This document shows, piece after piece, positions 1 to 13,590 of a stretch of 64,000 bases of DNA (the first letter of the stretch is position 1; each line of letters opens with the position of its first letter). A program made the translations under genes and the position numbers. The DNA comes from Callaeas wilsoni. Taxonomy: Eukaryota > Chordata > Aves > Passeriformes > Callaeidae. The notes beneath the pieces were generated by a model that did no database searches, was not told the DNA's origin, and saw only the letters and a program-made list of their open reading frames with translations. The stretch is from the NCBI GenBank assembly GCA_013398955.1, contig VWPU01003972.1, positions 57,186 to 121,185 of the forward strand, given 5' to 3'.

Positions 1-1646
1 CCTACTGAAACTCTTTCATCTTGCTCCAAAGAATATTTATTAATTCCAAGACTTGAATCCACAGTGTCCCTGTCCCCAGACAGTCCTCACCCACTAGGCT
101 ATCATGGGACATTTGTATTTCTTTACCTTTCTTGCAGTTTTAAAATTGTTACCATTTTCTGGCAGCTGTCACTTGCAATGAATCTCCTTCTGATGAAGAT
201 CTCAGTTAGCTCATGCAGAGCATGTCTCATCTGTACAAAGGCGGGAGTGAAGTTGAAGGAGCTTTATAACACTGGTAGTTAACCATATGCATTCCAGCAG
301 CTTCACTTTCTTCTGAAGTGTCATAATTAGAAAAATCACCCAAGATCTCTTTGACTAGTGCTGTTACCAAAGCCTTGAGAAAAGCCATCAGGATCAGCTT
401 GTGGGAAATACCCCAGGTCTCTCCCTGCATGCCAGTGACAAGTGACTAATGAACAAAAGAATGAGTGCCTGCCTGCAGTGAGAGTGCTGAGATTGCAGCT
501 CACTTTACTGGTCATAGTAATTCCACTAGACTTGTGCTTTAGCCACCTGTTGATGAATCATCCTCTAAAAAGATAGAAGACATAGGTGCCACTGTGGGTT
601 ATCTTGTGATTGATGATGCAACTTCTGGTGTTGAGATGCTCTTCAGATTCTTCTGAGCTGGAGTCTGCTTGGAGATGCCAGAAATTCAGTGACACATGTG
701 AAAATTGTTGTTTTTGTTTTTATTCAAGAAAGTGAGAGCCTTTATGTCAATGCTCTAAACCTTTTCTGGGGAGTACTTGAGGGCCCCTCCCTATGCATGC
801 ACTGTGTAGAAATCAGATTTTGCAGCATGCTGGAGTGACACATCCTTGTCTGTAATGCTCCCTGCGTTTCATTTGCTAAGCATTGCTGTCTGCCCTTCCT
901 TTTAGGCTGGCAAGTTGCTCTTTTCACCAGCCTTGCAGAACCATGAAAATACACTTGCCTGGCCTCAGCACAGTGCCTCTGTGACAAGAGATAATGCTGC
1001 CCATCAAAAATGACCCTAGGAAGCGGGAAAGCTGAGATTGTGAAGCTGCTTTTATAGCCCCTCTGCTGGCACCGTGTCCAGTGCTTTTGGTTTCTCCGTT
1101 CTTTCAGTATTAGAATCAAAAAGCTGGGGCTTTCATTAATATAAGCCATTGTGTTGATCCTGTGTAATGAGCTGATTTTGCATTTCACGAGGCTGATGGC
1201 CAGCAAAGGCCTCCCTTCTCTAAGTAGAAGAACAGCTCCTATTGCCCACAAAAAGTTATCTCAGCAGCTTTAAAGCAACGTACAGAACTTTGTTTCAAGC
1301 ATGTGGTCCTAAGTAATCTCTTAAGGGAGACAAGAAAAAAGGCAGAAAACAAACAAAAAATCCCCACAAAAATATCTGTTCTTTAAATGTCTATGTCTTG
1401 CTCTGTATGAAGCTGGCAGCCTCAGCACTGGTTGTGTTCTTTTGTGATGTGTTTGGAAGTGTTCAGAAAGACACTTTAAAGAATTCACACTGGGGTTTTT
1501 GGGAATTTTTTTTAACTCAAGTTGGATGTATTAGTTTGAAATACGATGCCATTTCCTGTGCAGTACCTCTTATGGGATCCTTTTTCCCCCAAAAACTTAA
1601 CAGTCTTGTGTGCTCAGTGATGTTCACTCTTCATCATCTTTTGCAG
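1..1646 (+). other. RNF220: RNF220 intron (3' part, gene continues upstream)
   Basis: Sequence upstream of the first recognised RNF220 exon. No stretch here combines a good acceptor, an open frame and a donor with recognisable RNF220 protein, so I read it as intron. The short open frames are unspliced chance frames with ordinary AT-rich composition. Confidence 0.6.
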
Positions 1647-4600
1647 AATTACAGAAGACTCTGCAGTGACAACATTTGAAGCGTTAAAGGCTCGTGTCCG
1701 TGAGTTAGAAAGGCAGCTTTCCCGTGGGGACCGCTATAAATGTCTCATTTGCATGGTGAGTAGCACTCCACTGGTGGTAATGAATCAGAAATGTCTTGGT
1801 ATCTTTGCCAAGGAGGGGAGAAGCTTTTCTCCTTTTTCAGGCAGAGTGGGGGAACTCAACACCAATTAGCCTTCCAAATTAAGGTCTTAACCACTCAAAT
1901 TTCTGTACGAATTATGTTGTTCCGTCAGTATTTGTAGCTGTCCCTCTTTATCAGGTGGAAGAAAGCCCCAACTTCGGGAGACTTTCTGCCTTCCTGTAGA
2001 AAACTCCCAGATACCAGCATCTTTTTCCTGTATGTGCAAATTTGCATACATAGGAGAGAGCAGAATCTGTGATCAGAGGCTCACCTTCTCTGACGTGGCA
2101 ATAGGGATGTTGCCGGAGCATTTTAAAGTTGCCAATGTCCTGTGTGCTCTCTGGTGGTGCTGTGGCCTTCCTCAGGAAGGGCAGCAGCTCCCTCTGATGG
2201 TCCAAGCCTGCAGGGCTCTACATCTGTTGGGTTTGTGTTCTGCTGAGAGCAGAACATTCTGCTTGGTGGAGAGCTCCCTCTGCAACTTCAGCTTGATGCA
2301 CGGGCCTCCCTCTCTCCCAGCCAGCTCACAACTTGGAGGTGTGAGAGTGCAGTCCTTGTCACTCATCCCACAGAAGGGACAACAGCTTGCTGCTGCTTTA
2401 CAGAGGTTTGTTAGCAATGATAGAAGATACCTGAGAAAGCATGTTTGCTGAAATAGCAGCAGCATTCTTGGGATGTAGTTAAGCAGTTCCTGCAGAGCCG
2501 AGTTGTGATAAGGGTTGATCTTACTCTGTCATTGGTTTTCGTATGATCTGGTGACCTTTCTGATGAGAACAATGGCAGGTCACCAGAGCAACTTTAGATG
2601 CCTTTGCGATAACTGTGCTGAGCCAGGTCACCACTTGAGTGGATTATGGGCTTCCAGCAGGAGTTCTGGGAAGCCAAGAAAAGGGACTGCACGAGACTTT
2701 CTGCCACTTCTATACAAACATTACAGAAATACAACTTACATATTACATAAGTTGGTTCTTTTAACCAACTTTTTTAACAAAATACAAGATAGTGTTACCC
2801 ACAAAGATGGGTTTGTGATGGGATTGGGAGTGAAAATTCACTAGATCAGTGCTATGGAAATAATCTGTTTGCTTCTTTTCCTCAGGACTCCTACACAATG
2901 CCCCTGACTTCTATTCAGTGCTGGCATGTGCACTGTGAAGAATGCTGGCTGCGGACTCTGGTGAGGCTCTTGACTGCTTTCTTGTTGACTTACAGCCTTT
3001 TTCCTCTCTTCTCAGATACTTTATTCTAGGTTGCCACAGGGAAGGGTGCTTTCTGCTTTATTTTAAACGATCTGAGTGCTGTGCTTGCAGATTTCCCAAG
3101 CCTGGCTGCTTAACAGTTTTGTTTGAGTTGTTGCGACCCAAGTTCTGTCCTGCCCCTTGCTTTTTCCTCCACTGCTGTGGGAAGAGCTCTGCCAGGGACT
3201 ACCTTGCCTTTCAGTAATTTCTTGTGGGGCATCCATGCAGAGAGGTAAAGCTGTGAGAATGGAGGCCAAATCCACTGAGATTTCCTGGAATGGGTAGCTT
3301 CTGAGAAACATAATATTCCCCTGAAGCAAAAGGAATCATCTTCAGGAGAGAGGATATGGAAGGGAGCTTTTATAATGTGAATCTGTATTTTTTTAGGTTA
3401 TTTGGAATAGCATTGTGTGGTTTTCAAGCATATGCCATTCTGTTTAGAAGATTGGAGACTACCTTGAACATTCAATAGGCGACCCAGTGGAGTAGTAATT
3501 TATACGTTTATTAAAGGACATCAGGTTAAAATTTAAGGTGTTATTAAATAAAGTGTTTTCTTTTCCTGTGTTAAAACTGTAGGCTTTACAGTCAGCCTTT
3601 AATGTCCCCTCTGCAGCTGATTTTCAAGCTTTCATTTTGTTCAGGCTGGGGAGTGGAAAATAGTCAATTGTGCTTTCTAGTTCTCCTGTTAGCAAGATGA
3701 TACAGTGTTGGGTTGCAAAAAGTGTAAGAGAATGCCACTCCTAAAAACTTGTTCCTGGAAGGCATTACTCTACTTTATAAAACACGTTGTGTGCTTGGAA
3801 TTACGATTAAGCTGATCATGCTCCTTTAAATCCTGCCTTTTAAAAGTCTTGTCCAAGAAAAGTTACCAGGATGGTGAAGTGCCTGTGGGCTTGAGTACTA
3901 ATAGCAACTCAATAACTTGGCTATCCCTTGGGCTGTATTTTATAGCTCTTCAGCTACACCCCGTCACTATTTACATTATACAAGCTTTTGTAAACATTTT
4001 AGCAGCATCTTATAAAAGACACATGTGTGGATACGTAGCTGTGAGGTGTCTGGATGAATATGTGCTCTTCCACCTTTGCTAAGCGACGAGTAATCTTGTC
4101 TTTCAGCGGTGCTACAAGCACAGGTGCTGCAAGCACATTTCCTCTTCATTTTCTGTACTCTGAAGTCTTTGTCCTCTCCTCTTCCCACCAGCCTCAAGAC
4201 ATCTTCTAAATCTGTGGCACCGATTTCTTAGGCTGTTCTTAGCTCAGCAGCAACTTAGTTCAACTTCAGTCAGGTCTCTTTTTGTCATGTTCAGCAGTCA
4301 CAGCTGCTCATGAGAATGGGGAAAGTCACTTCAGGTGCTCAGGGATTAACATTTCCCTTGCAGAGGAGAAGCCATCTCCTCCTAGAATTCTGTGAGAAAG
4401 GTGGCAATGAACCTGGCTGTGTGGGATCTGCACATAGCTCTTCTGCTGACCAGGCAGGCGGGGTGGGAATAGTCCAGCAAGACAGCATGTTAGGACTTGG
4501 CACTTGCATAGGGGAAGCAATTAATAAGTGACTACTCATGTGTTCCCCAGTCCTAGCCTCTCCCTGCAGCCCCCAATTTATTAAACCAGGCCTTTTCACA

Positions 4601-7600
4601 AGGCATGCTTGCACTCCCTCTCCCATCTCAAAAAAATCTCCCAGCCTGTGTTCGCATGTTTCTAATGTAACCATTAAAATGTAGCCTGAAGACAGCAATA
4701 AAAACCCTGGAACGCCTTGGTGCTTTTGTGTCTTGATCAAAGTCAATGTGTGTAATCTCGTTAAGACTGCCCTCCTTCCCCCCTCCTTTTTTATGAATTT
4801 AATGGCATACAGCAGCTGGGCTCAGTGTTTAATGCTCACCAACCTGCATTGTTCTAATTAAGGTATCTCCTTTTATTTCGGGCACAAAAGAGACTCTTGT
4901 TTTTTTTAACAAGCGAGGAGCTGTGGGATAGTGTGTGTAATAATCGCTGCTGTTACCTTTCCCTGGGTATAAAGCTGGCTCCCCAGTGGGGTTGGGAGGA
5001 GGGAGCCTGCGCGTGCAGCACACATGGAAAGACTTGGCTGGGGGAGAGGGGCAGCATTTTTCTTCTGTTGTGCAATAAACAATTTGTTGGAGTTAATAGG
5101 AGTTGGAGCAGGCGGGTTGTGTCAGGCTTCCGGCCCGTTTTGAACAATCTGGAGATCTGCCATCCATGCTGGTGAAAAGTCCCCTTTCTCCTATGTGCCT
5201 GTGGTTCACATGCCCGGCCAAGATGTAATATTAAATTAGAGTGTGAGTATGTCTGAGAGAGCAAGGATCATGTACTGAACAAGGCCCTGGAACTGAAGGC
5301 TCAGAGTGCCTGGGAGCACTTCTAAACCTCTGCAGGGTATTGAAGACAGGGTGAAATTTGATGCTCACATGTGTCTATGGACCTAAGGTTTAAACATTTT
5401 CTAGGATACAAGACTGCAATGAACTGAGCATCTGACTTGGTAGTGTTTAGGGCTCTGATGAGGACTGGATCTTAAAATGCTTAGACTTTATGAAAATAAA
5501 ATTTTTGGACTTTCGGCTCTTGATGTTCAGTTCCAAATTATAAATGTTCTTTTGGTAACGACAAGGAAGAGACTTTTAATCACTAACTCTACAAATGATT
5601 GCTGGACTCTCTAGCTTAGGTATAATTATACTGGAGCTCAGCACGTCAACAGGCTGCAAGTTCTGGGGTTGAAGCATTAACCAGAGGAGGCTCCATCTCT
5701 GAAGCAAAGGCTGGGGTTGCAGAAAGAGACCCTGGAGATGCCTTAAGAGAACCAAGATCATGATTTACCTGTGATCCCTTTTGGAAACTCTGAAAACATG
5801 TGCAGGTTCTTCAAAGATAGGAGAGGAAATGGTGTTGCAGGAGCAAGAGTTAGCCTGGGCAGCAGCAGGTGGAGTTCCTTTCCCTGAACGTTGACAGTCC
5901 TCATGGTGGGTGTCCATCCTCAGCTGGTTGTTGGACTGCAGCTGGAGTCACAGGGTGGTAGGGGATGAATCTCCCTCTGTAAGATTTTGCCCCATCTCCA
6001 TCCTTCCCCATGAACTGAGAGGGACCCTGCAGCTCATAGTGGGTGAGATATGTATTTTCCTTCTCCTGGGGAGAGTTCTATAACAGAAGCTATTGGCCAT
6101 CTGCTGTAGTGATTTCCTGGGGAGATTTGGAGCCTCCATCCTTGGAGGTTTGTGAGAACAGGGTTGATGTGTGTCTGCAAGCAGCAATTCAGATTGAGGT
6201 GATCTAGCCCAGGGAATGGGTCGGTGAGTTCTTGAGGTCTCTCTGAGTTGTAGTTGTGTGATTTCCCAATCCCTGGAAGTAAATGGATTTGGAAGCCAAG
6301 TCAGGCTGTTGTTTGCCAGTGATGGAGCTATTGGTGGGTGCAAGGGCTAAAACAGGACAGGTTTATTTGAGCAAATGCAGTTTACTCAGTTTCCCCCATC
6401 ACCTGTACAAGCCAGATCCAGCATTTCCCCAAATGTATTTGCTGACTCCAGGCTTGTGCTTGCCTGTCTTGGGCTTATTTGAAAATGACAACTACAAGAG
6501 CAGGAAAAAATCACTTCTAAAAAGCCTTCTTCATCACAAAATGCTTCCAGGGGATCCATCGATATATACATGTGCTCTGCAGTTGACACATTTATATCTT
6601 TGGTAATTACTACATTCTTAGCCTTTCCACTCATTCTAGGCTCTAGTACCATATATTCCATGTGGGCTGGAGTGGTTTTGTACAAAACCGCACAGATACA
6701 GAGCAGCCCTTCTGGATGATTCCTCAGGGCTTCAGCAACAGATGGGGACCTCCTGAGTCAGCAGCTGCATGGATGCTGCGCTTGAGCCTTCGTGATGTTC
6801 TCATCTGCCATGAAGTTCTCTGGTTATTAATTAGCATTTTTCAGTTCTGGTCTCCAGTAGCCTGTAGGGGTGAGCTCCACCCTTTGGGGAGGCTCTGTGA
6901 AAAAAGTTGTTCACCTGGTGGTTTAACCCCATTATCTGACAGCTGGAGGGTACCCCACAATAGCAGTGGAGGACAACTGTTTCTCTGGGAATTAGCATCA
7001 GCAGAGAAGAAGCTCCACACTTCGTGTGGAGGCATGGGTGGGAGAGGAGGCTGACGCCTTGGTTTAGAATTGGATCTTGGCATTCAGTTCCTTTCCTGGC
7101 AAGAAGCTGGCTCTTGGTTTGGGTCCCTCCTGTCATGTCTCTGCTTTGATTTTACTTTCTTTGCCTGCTCTGTTTGTGTGTCTCTTTATTCTTTGTGCCT
7201 GGTAACATACTCTGCTTGGAAATTGCCCATTTTTAGACCCACAGGACAGCAGGAAGTGCCTAAATCCTTCCTTGTGAGTTTCCTTGCTTTAGCCAATTTA
7301 TAGCAGACATCATACCATTTTTTTTTAAGAGGCAACTTTAAGACAAACTACTCCAATCCTTCCTGGCACCATGTAAGCCCTAACGACTTTTCAACATCTC
7401 AGCTCTCGTTAATGCATTTTTCAAACTACTACCCCAAGTGATTAGCCTGTATTGTGGATCAATCACTTGCCAAATTTTAATTAAGAAAGGAGGAGAAAAA
7501 ATAAGCTCCATCCTGGTTCCAGCCCCATTTCTTTGCCTTGTAACAGCCCTGGAGCAAACTTCTTGCAGCAGAGTTTTATAAACCCCTCAAAACTGGGGTT

Positions 7601-10600
7601 TATAATGGAAAAGCTGAGGTGGCCTTTACTCCAGCACACACAGCTATAACACATCAAGGCTTTTCCATGTAGCTATGATGAAAGGAGCAGAAGGACCTGG
7701 AAAAAAAGAAAAAGAAATGGCCGACAGGTGGGACTTATTATTCCACAGCATTTTTATTTCAAGGGAAAAGTTTAGTAACCCCAGCTGGCAGGTGAGCAGT
7801 GGGGGAGCAAACTCTTTTTCATTGTGCCTGTGCCAGCATGTGCATGTGTACAAGCTTATGTGGCTCTCCACAAGAGAGGAGAGCTTAATCACTGGTGCAG
7901 ATAAATGTACACCTACACTGAAAAGTCAGATGTAAGGAACAAGGTTCTGAGCAACTTCAGTCTAAAAAGTAAAAAATCAGGGCTTATTTTTGAATTTCCC
8001 ACACATGCTTATGTGTGCAGAGGAGGACGGTTTCATGTAATATAAAAAAATGCATCCCCAAGTGTCCAGAGTATTAGAGAGACCCAGAGCCCTGGGCCCA
8101 GCATTCCACATGCAGCCTGCACCACATTCAGGCCAGGCTGCTGAAGGTCTCCAGGATGCCGTTCTTCCCTTCAATGGAGCCAGGCTTCAGAGCTCAAGGA
8201 TGCGCCGCACTTCTCACGTGCAGGTGAAGCAGTATCCACCACTGCCCTAAATCAATCTGTGATCTTGTCGTTTTTGCAGAAAATAGGTCAGGCTCCATGT
8301 GGTTGGGCTCTGGTTTGTTCTCGGTGGAAAACTTGTCCCTGGCTGTGCATGTGCTGCACTCAGCCTTAGATGGGAGAGTGGATCCCCCTAAAGCCATCAG
8401 CATGTGGTGCAGAAAACAGATCTCTGGGGCAGAGATCCCAAGGTCTGGCAACATAAATCCAGCCATCTTCCCTTTCTCTGTAGTGTGAGGGAACTGCATA
8501 CTTGACCTTGCTTTGCTGTGGGAGAGAGCAGCAAGATGCACTTGGTTTCATCAGGCTTGTTCTGCCATCCCCGTGGGCACGGAGTGTGGCAGGCTGGTGC
8601 TTACTGTGAGCACCTGCAGCCTTTGGTTGGATGCCTGGATGCCTGTCTTCTTAGGAAGGAGAGCATGGACACAGATGTGGGCACTAGTCACATCTGGAAT
8701 GCTTAAAGTCCCCATGCACACTTACTTCTGCTTGTCAGGGCACACAAGAAAGCTTGAACAGGCAGTTGCCAGCTGCTGTCCCTCGGATAACATGCTGTGA
8801 TTTAATTCCTCAGCACCTCCCCACCACTTCCTTTGGGACCCCCTCCAGCTACAAAAACGATGCCAGGAGGGCAACTAGATGGAACAGGTGCCTCCAAAGA
8901 AAAGACGAGTTCCTTCTCCTGCATGGAACTGAGCAGAGACTCAGTTGAAACAGGATATTTCTTGGCATTTGCATCCAGATTAGTGAGCCCCTCCTTGGGA
9001 GTGCTGCTATGTCACCATAGTGGCAGAAGGGGCAGATGTGTAGATTTTTCTCTGTTTCATGTTTTCACCACTGCAGCAAGTTTTTACTGGGACATGCAGA
9101 GTAGAGCTTGCCAATTCTACTTCTGGAGATCCAAAGCTGTGGTGTTGAGCAAAGAGTTATGTTAAATAAACAGGCTCTGCTAAAGTCCAGTGTACTCAAG
9201 TTTCCATTTCATCAGCATTTCAAGCCTTTCCTTTGAGTTATAGTTTGCACTTGCTCCTCCCAGAATCCAGCATGCCAAGTCCACTCAGTGAAGGCCACTG
9301 CATAGGGCTGCATGATGCATTGCACAGGCACAGTGGGATGGTCCCTGCCCTGGAAGGCTGAAAATCTAAACTGACACAGTAGTTGTCCCAGATAACTGGA
9401 AGGATGTGCCCACAGGCATCAGCACCAGCATTAGGTGTGCCATCCAGACCACCAGAGTCTGTCCTTCTTCAGACTGCCAGCCTGTCCCTCACCCTGAGAG
9501 TGATGCCCAGGAACTTTTGGGTGTCTTTTACACTTCCTTCAAGTCTAGCTCAACAGGACTTTGTGTGTGGCTGGTTTAGATCAGGTGCAGGTGCCTGTGG
9601 TCCCCACGTGTGTTCCATCAGCAGTTGAGCCACTGGCAGCGAGGGCTGTCAAATGGTACCTGATTGTTTGGAAGTCCAAAGCTCAGAGAATGGCAAGTGT
9701 GCAAAGTCTGTGACTGCAAGGAATAATATGCAGTGGGAGCAGGGAGGGCCATCCCAATTTCCCACGCTGCTGGTGCTGTAGATGGGAGGCTGCCTCACAG
9801 CAGAGCCATCTTTCTGTCGTTTTTTCCATCAGTTGTCTGTCACATCTGCCAATCTAATGATGACCGGCTTAGGTTGACCCCGATTCTGAGGCTTATTAAC
9901 ACCCTCTTGCTGTCAGGCTTGGTGATAGATGGCACATCAGCCCTTGTTTTATTTCATGTAGTGTTCTTGTCACCCATTACCCCACCCCAGCTCACATCAG
10001 TTTGCTGTTTCCAGCTCACCTTGGCAGAACACACTCATCTCTGCAGTATCTGTGTGAGCTGAGAGGGACAGGATGGGGTGTTCTTCATACCAGCAGCTCG
10101 TAGGCTTTTGCAGGATGGATGAGGCAGTGCCCCATTGTGCTGCCCTGAAAGGGAAGGTCCAAGCCCTCCGTGAGCCAGCTCAGTCATCCCTGCTGAAAAC
10201 TTCACTTGTTCCAGCTGGGTTGATTTTCTGCCTGTTCAGTAACCTGAACTGGCTCATTGAGGGCTGCAGGTGAGCAAGGGAAACAAAAAGGAGCAGCTCT
10301 CCCTGTACAGCCAGCGGTGACAGCAGTGCTGAGTTGGGTGATGCACCTTGGCTCTGGGCTCTGCAGAGCTGCTGCTTGTCCAGCTGCCTCATGCCAGGGA
10401 TGGGAGCAGGACAAGGGGCTTGCAGGACAGGCAAGGAAGGCATTGGGACTCCCCCTTCACACGTCTTGTGCTCACTGTTGGAGGCCATGGCCCTGCTCCT
10501 GCAATCCCAGGCCAAGGGCAGGGATATCCTTCACGTTCTCACGCTGTGCATCTCATCTGCTGGTTGCAGGGTGCCAAGAAGCTCTGTCCTCAGTGTAACA

Positions 10601-10641
10601 CCATCACGTCTCCTGGAGACCTTCGGCGCATCTACTTATGA
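1647..10641 (+). CDS. RNF220: RNF220 E3 ubiquitin ligase, last three coding exons
   Basis: C-terminal end of RING finger protein 220, a RING-type E3 ubiquitin ligase known from mammals to act in neural patterning and Wnt/Shh signalling. Coding exons are 1647-1755, 2886-2960 and 10570-10641 (stop TGA 10639-10641), all with AG acceptors and GT donors and matching phases. The first encodes a coiled-coil-like helix (TTFEALKARVRELERQ) and the first RING cysteine pair (CLIC). The second carries the central RING block (CWHVHCEECW). The last carries CPQC and the terminal residues GDLRRIYL. Together these form a C3HC4 RING at the extreme C terminus, as in mammalian RNF220. The N-terminal part lies outside the window. 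Intron 2961-10569 is 7.6 kb. Identity is strong because the residues match the recalled mammalian protein almost throughout. Confidence 0.95.
2961..10569 (+). other. RNF220: Large RNF220 intron with AT-rich islands
   Basis: The 7.6-kb intron separating the last two RNF220 coding exons. I found no exon, RNA gene or intact mobile element in it. Two islands stand out by composition. About 4780-4960 holds TTTAAT/TAATTA-type motifs and poly-T tracts. About 7370-7610 holds several ATTA/TTAATTAA motifs and a perfect hairpin. Either could be a conserved regulatory element, but this is inferred from motif density only. Confidence 0.4.
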
Positions 10642-13590
10642 AGGACTCAGTGGGAGGGCGGGACCCAGCTACTCAGCTCAGCTCGTCACACCCAGGGGGA
10701 GAAGAACGACCACAACAAAAAAAAGACGTTTTAAAATTTAAAGAAAAAACAAACCAGAGACTCCAGACATGGACTCGAGGATACAGGAGCAGTGGGGAGC
10801 CTCGGCTGCCAGGTCCTGCAATTTGAGACCTCCTTCAGCATCTGCAGCGGGCAAAACCAAATCCTTTGTTGTGAAGCCCCCTTTTTTAAAACCAGTGTTC
10901 CCCATCACCCGTTCCCTGGAGCTGGCTTTGCATTGCGGATGGCTCATGAGCCCTCCTTTGGACTGTGTTGTTGACCACTCTGCCCCCAGGAGACTGGGGA
11001 AGGGACCCTTGACAGAAAGATGTTAAATAACCTGTAACTTGTGTTCTTTGATCAGTTTTTGTTTTGTTTTTATTTGTTTTGGTTTGGTTTTTTTGTTTGG
11101 TTCTGTTTTGGTTTTTTGTGGTGTTCTAGTGATGACTAAAAGGTTTAAAGAAAAAAAAAAACACACCCAGGCAGAAATGAAGCACATGTAATATAGATTA
11201 TATATGTTTACAATGTTGTGTATAAATGGGATAGACTCAAACATTACATACTAATAAGTTTCCCTTTCTTTTCTTTGGGTTGTATTTTTTTTAAAGAAGA
11301 AAAAAAAATGAGCAGAGAACATTAAACCCATATTTTTCTTGGTTCAGCAAAGTTTTGGCATTAAAGTCATTAGTTTAAAAAAAGTATATATATACATATA
11401 TATAATATAAATGGTTTAATGTTCTGTGGTGTATATTTCCTCATTCAGATATGAAGTTAACAGCTTTTAGTAATGGCTGTAGCATTGCCCATAACTTACA
11501 GAACTTATGGGGAGTATAGGAGGTGGATTTTTGTCATTAGTTGTAGCTAATGGGGCTATTTATAATAGAATTGTTATCCCCGGAAAGACACAGCTTTTAA
11601 CTCCTCACCAGGGGGCCAGGCAGGACAGGGGGAATCTGGCTCAGGCCCCTTTATCTTTCCCAGTTGGGGAAGGAGCAAATGGTGAGGAGCTGGAAAGAGG
11701 GAGTCTGTCAGAGCACTGCCCTCTCCCCTGGCTGGGAGTGCCTGCTCGAGGGTCCAGCTGATCCCTGTGCTCCTCCAGGTCGTAGCCCCTTCCCCTGCCC
11801 TGCCTGGCTTTGCTTTCCTCCTCTGGGCAGCGTTTCCTGGCTGAGAATGCCTGGGCTGCTCAGGACGGTGCTGAGGCAGGTCAGTGGGGATGGCAGGGGA
11901 CAGGATGGTCCTGCTGGTGGCTTTGCCCAGACAGACTCAGCCAGTTCCCTTGTGGGGCTGCCTTGCAGAGCTGTGCAAGCCCTGCAGAGCCAGCCCTGCC
12001 CTGCTCCCGCTTCCCCCAGCTCCCACTCTCCCACAGCCTGTGTTTTTCCTAAGAGGTTTTGACACTAGGACAGAGAGCCAAGCCAGCCCTGTCTCATCCC
12101 CACTGCCACTCCCGGGGTCCAGCAGAGACACTCTCAGCTGACCCAGAGGTCCCCCGCAGCCCCAGCTGCTTCCACGCAGTCCCTCATGCTTGTCCCTGTC
12201 TCCCGTATCCTCAGCCTTAACCAAAGCTGCCATCTGGCCTGTTTTCTTGTTGTTCTTTCTTTTATTGTCAGGATCCAAGAAACAGATACTGACCCATTTC
12301 CCAAGGCCTTGGAACTTCTCCCAGCCCCACACCGTGCATCCCTGCCACGGCTCCCTGGGCAGTTGGGTGCCAGCTCCCCACAGCCAGAAGACAGGGAGAT
12401 GGGAAAGCTCATCTGCCCCACTCCTTTCCAAGCAGAACCCACCTGGCAGCACAACATAGCCAGGGCATTGTCCAGAAACAGCAGTGGGTGAGGAATTTGG
12501 AGTTGGGACCTCAGTGCTGCTGGGCTGCTGGGGTGTTTCCAAAGAGGGAAGGGCTGGGGAAGCAGGATGTGTGGGGAGCGTGAGTCCCACTGCTGCTGCC
12601 CTACCCTGAGCTCTTTTGCAGAGAACAGCTGCAGCCTTGGCATCTCCTGACTGATCTCAGAAGGATGCCACTGCACCCAGAAAAAAACCCAAATGAAATT
12701 GAAGAGATTGTTATTTCAAAAACATCTCATCAAAAGGTGACAATTCCTAATTGGGAGTTTCCCTTGTCTCCTAGCTCATAGCAGTGTGTGGCCTCTGAGA
12801 CCAGACAGCTGCAGCCTCCTCTGCTCAGGGACATGTGCCAGCAGAGCTCCCAGGAACCAGAGGAAGTCGAGGCACCCCGACATTCACAGGGAGACTGCAG
12901 GCAGGGGCTTGTCACTGCGGGTTAACCCTGCAGCCAGCAGCACAAGGCAGGGGTAGGGCAGGCACGCACAGCTCAGGCTGGATTTGTGAAGAGAGAAGAA
13001 CTTCTGGGGCACATGGCTCAGCTTGGAGTGTGCTGGTGCTGAGGTCTCAGAGATGGAGAGGGTGCAGCCAGGCGGGTTTGAGAGGCAACCAGGAAGGGCA
13101 AGAGAGCAGGACACCCCTACCCAGCCCTTCCTTGGCAATAGCCTGGCTCCCTCCCAGGGCCTTTCTGGCAGGTGTTGTGGACCAGCCGCGTGCTCTTATG
13201 TACGTATGTGTAAAACCATATGTAACTAGTCATTGGTTCTTTGCTTTCGGGTTTATTTTTGGTTTATTTTTTTTGTTTCAATTGTAAAGCCATCCCCTGT
13301 TTTCCAGGGAGAAGCTGCAGGGGGAAGGCTGGGGAGAGAGGCATCCCAGTTTGTAACAGGCATCTGCCACTTCCCCTCTTCTATTATGAGTTTAAATGAT
13401 TTAAAAAAAAAAAAAAAAACTGAAATATCGGAGTTACCTATCTTTGCCCAAAGAATCCCAGTTGCACAAAGCGATATTCCGGTGTGTCAATGATTGTGTG
13501 TCAGTGTATACTATACAAAGAGGTACTTGTCACTCCCGTTTGTAAACTACATTTGACATTAATTAAACAAGTATAAATCTTCTCGGGCGC
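10642..13590 (+). other. RNF220: RNF220 3' UTR (probable)
   Basis: Region after the RNF220 stop. It has UTR-like composition with T- and A-rich tracts (11050-11160), a TA-rich run (11385-11415) and late T-rich stretches (13240-13290). ATTAAA at 11321-11326 is a possible early polyadenylation signal. ATTAAA at 13562-13567, followed by a GT-rich stretch near 13600, is a possible distal one. The true end cannot be fixed without transcript data. Confidence 0.5.
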
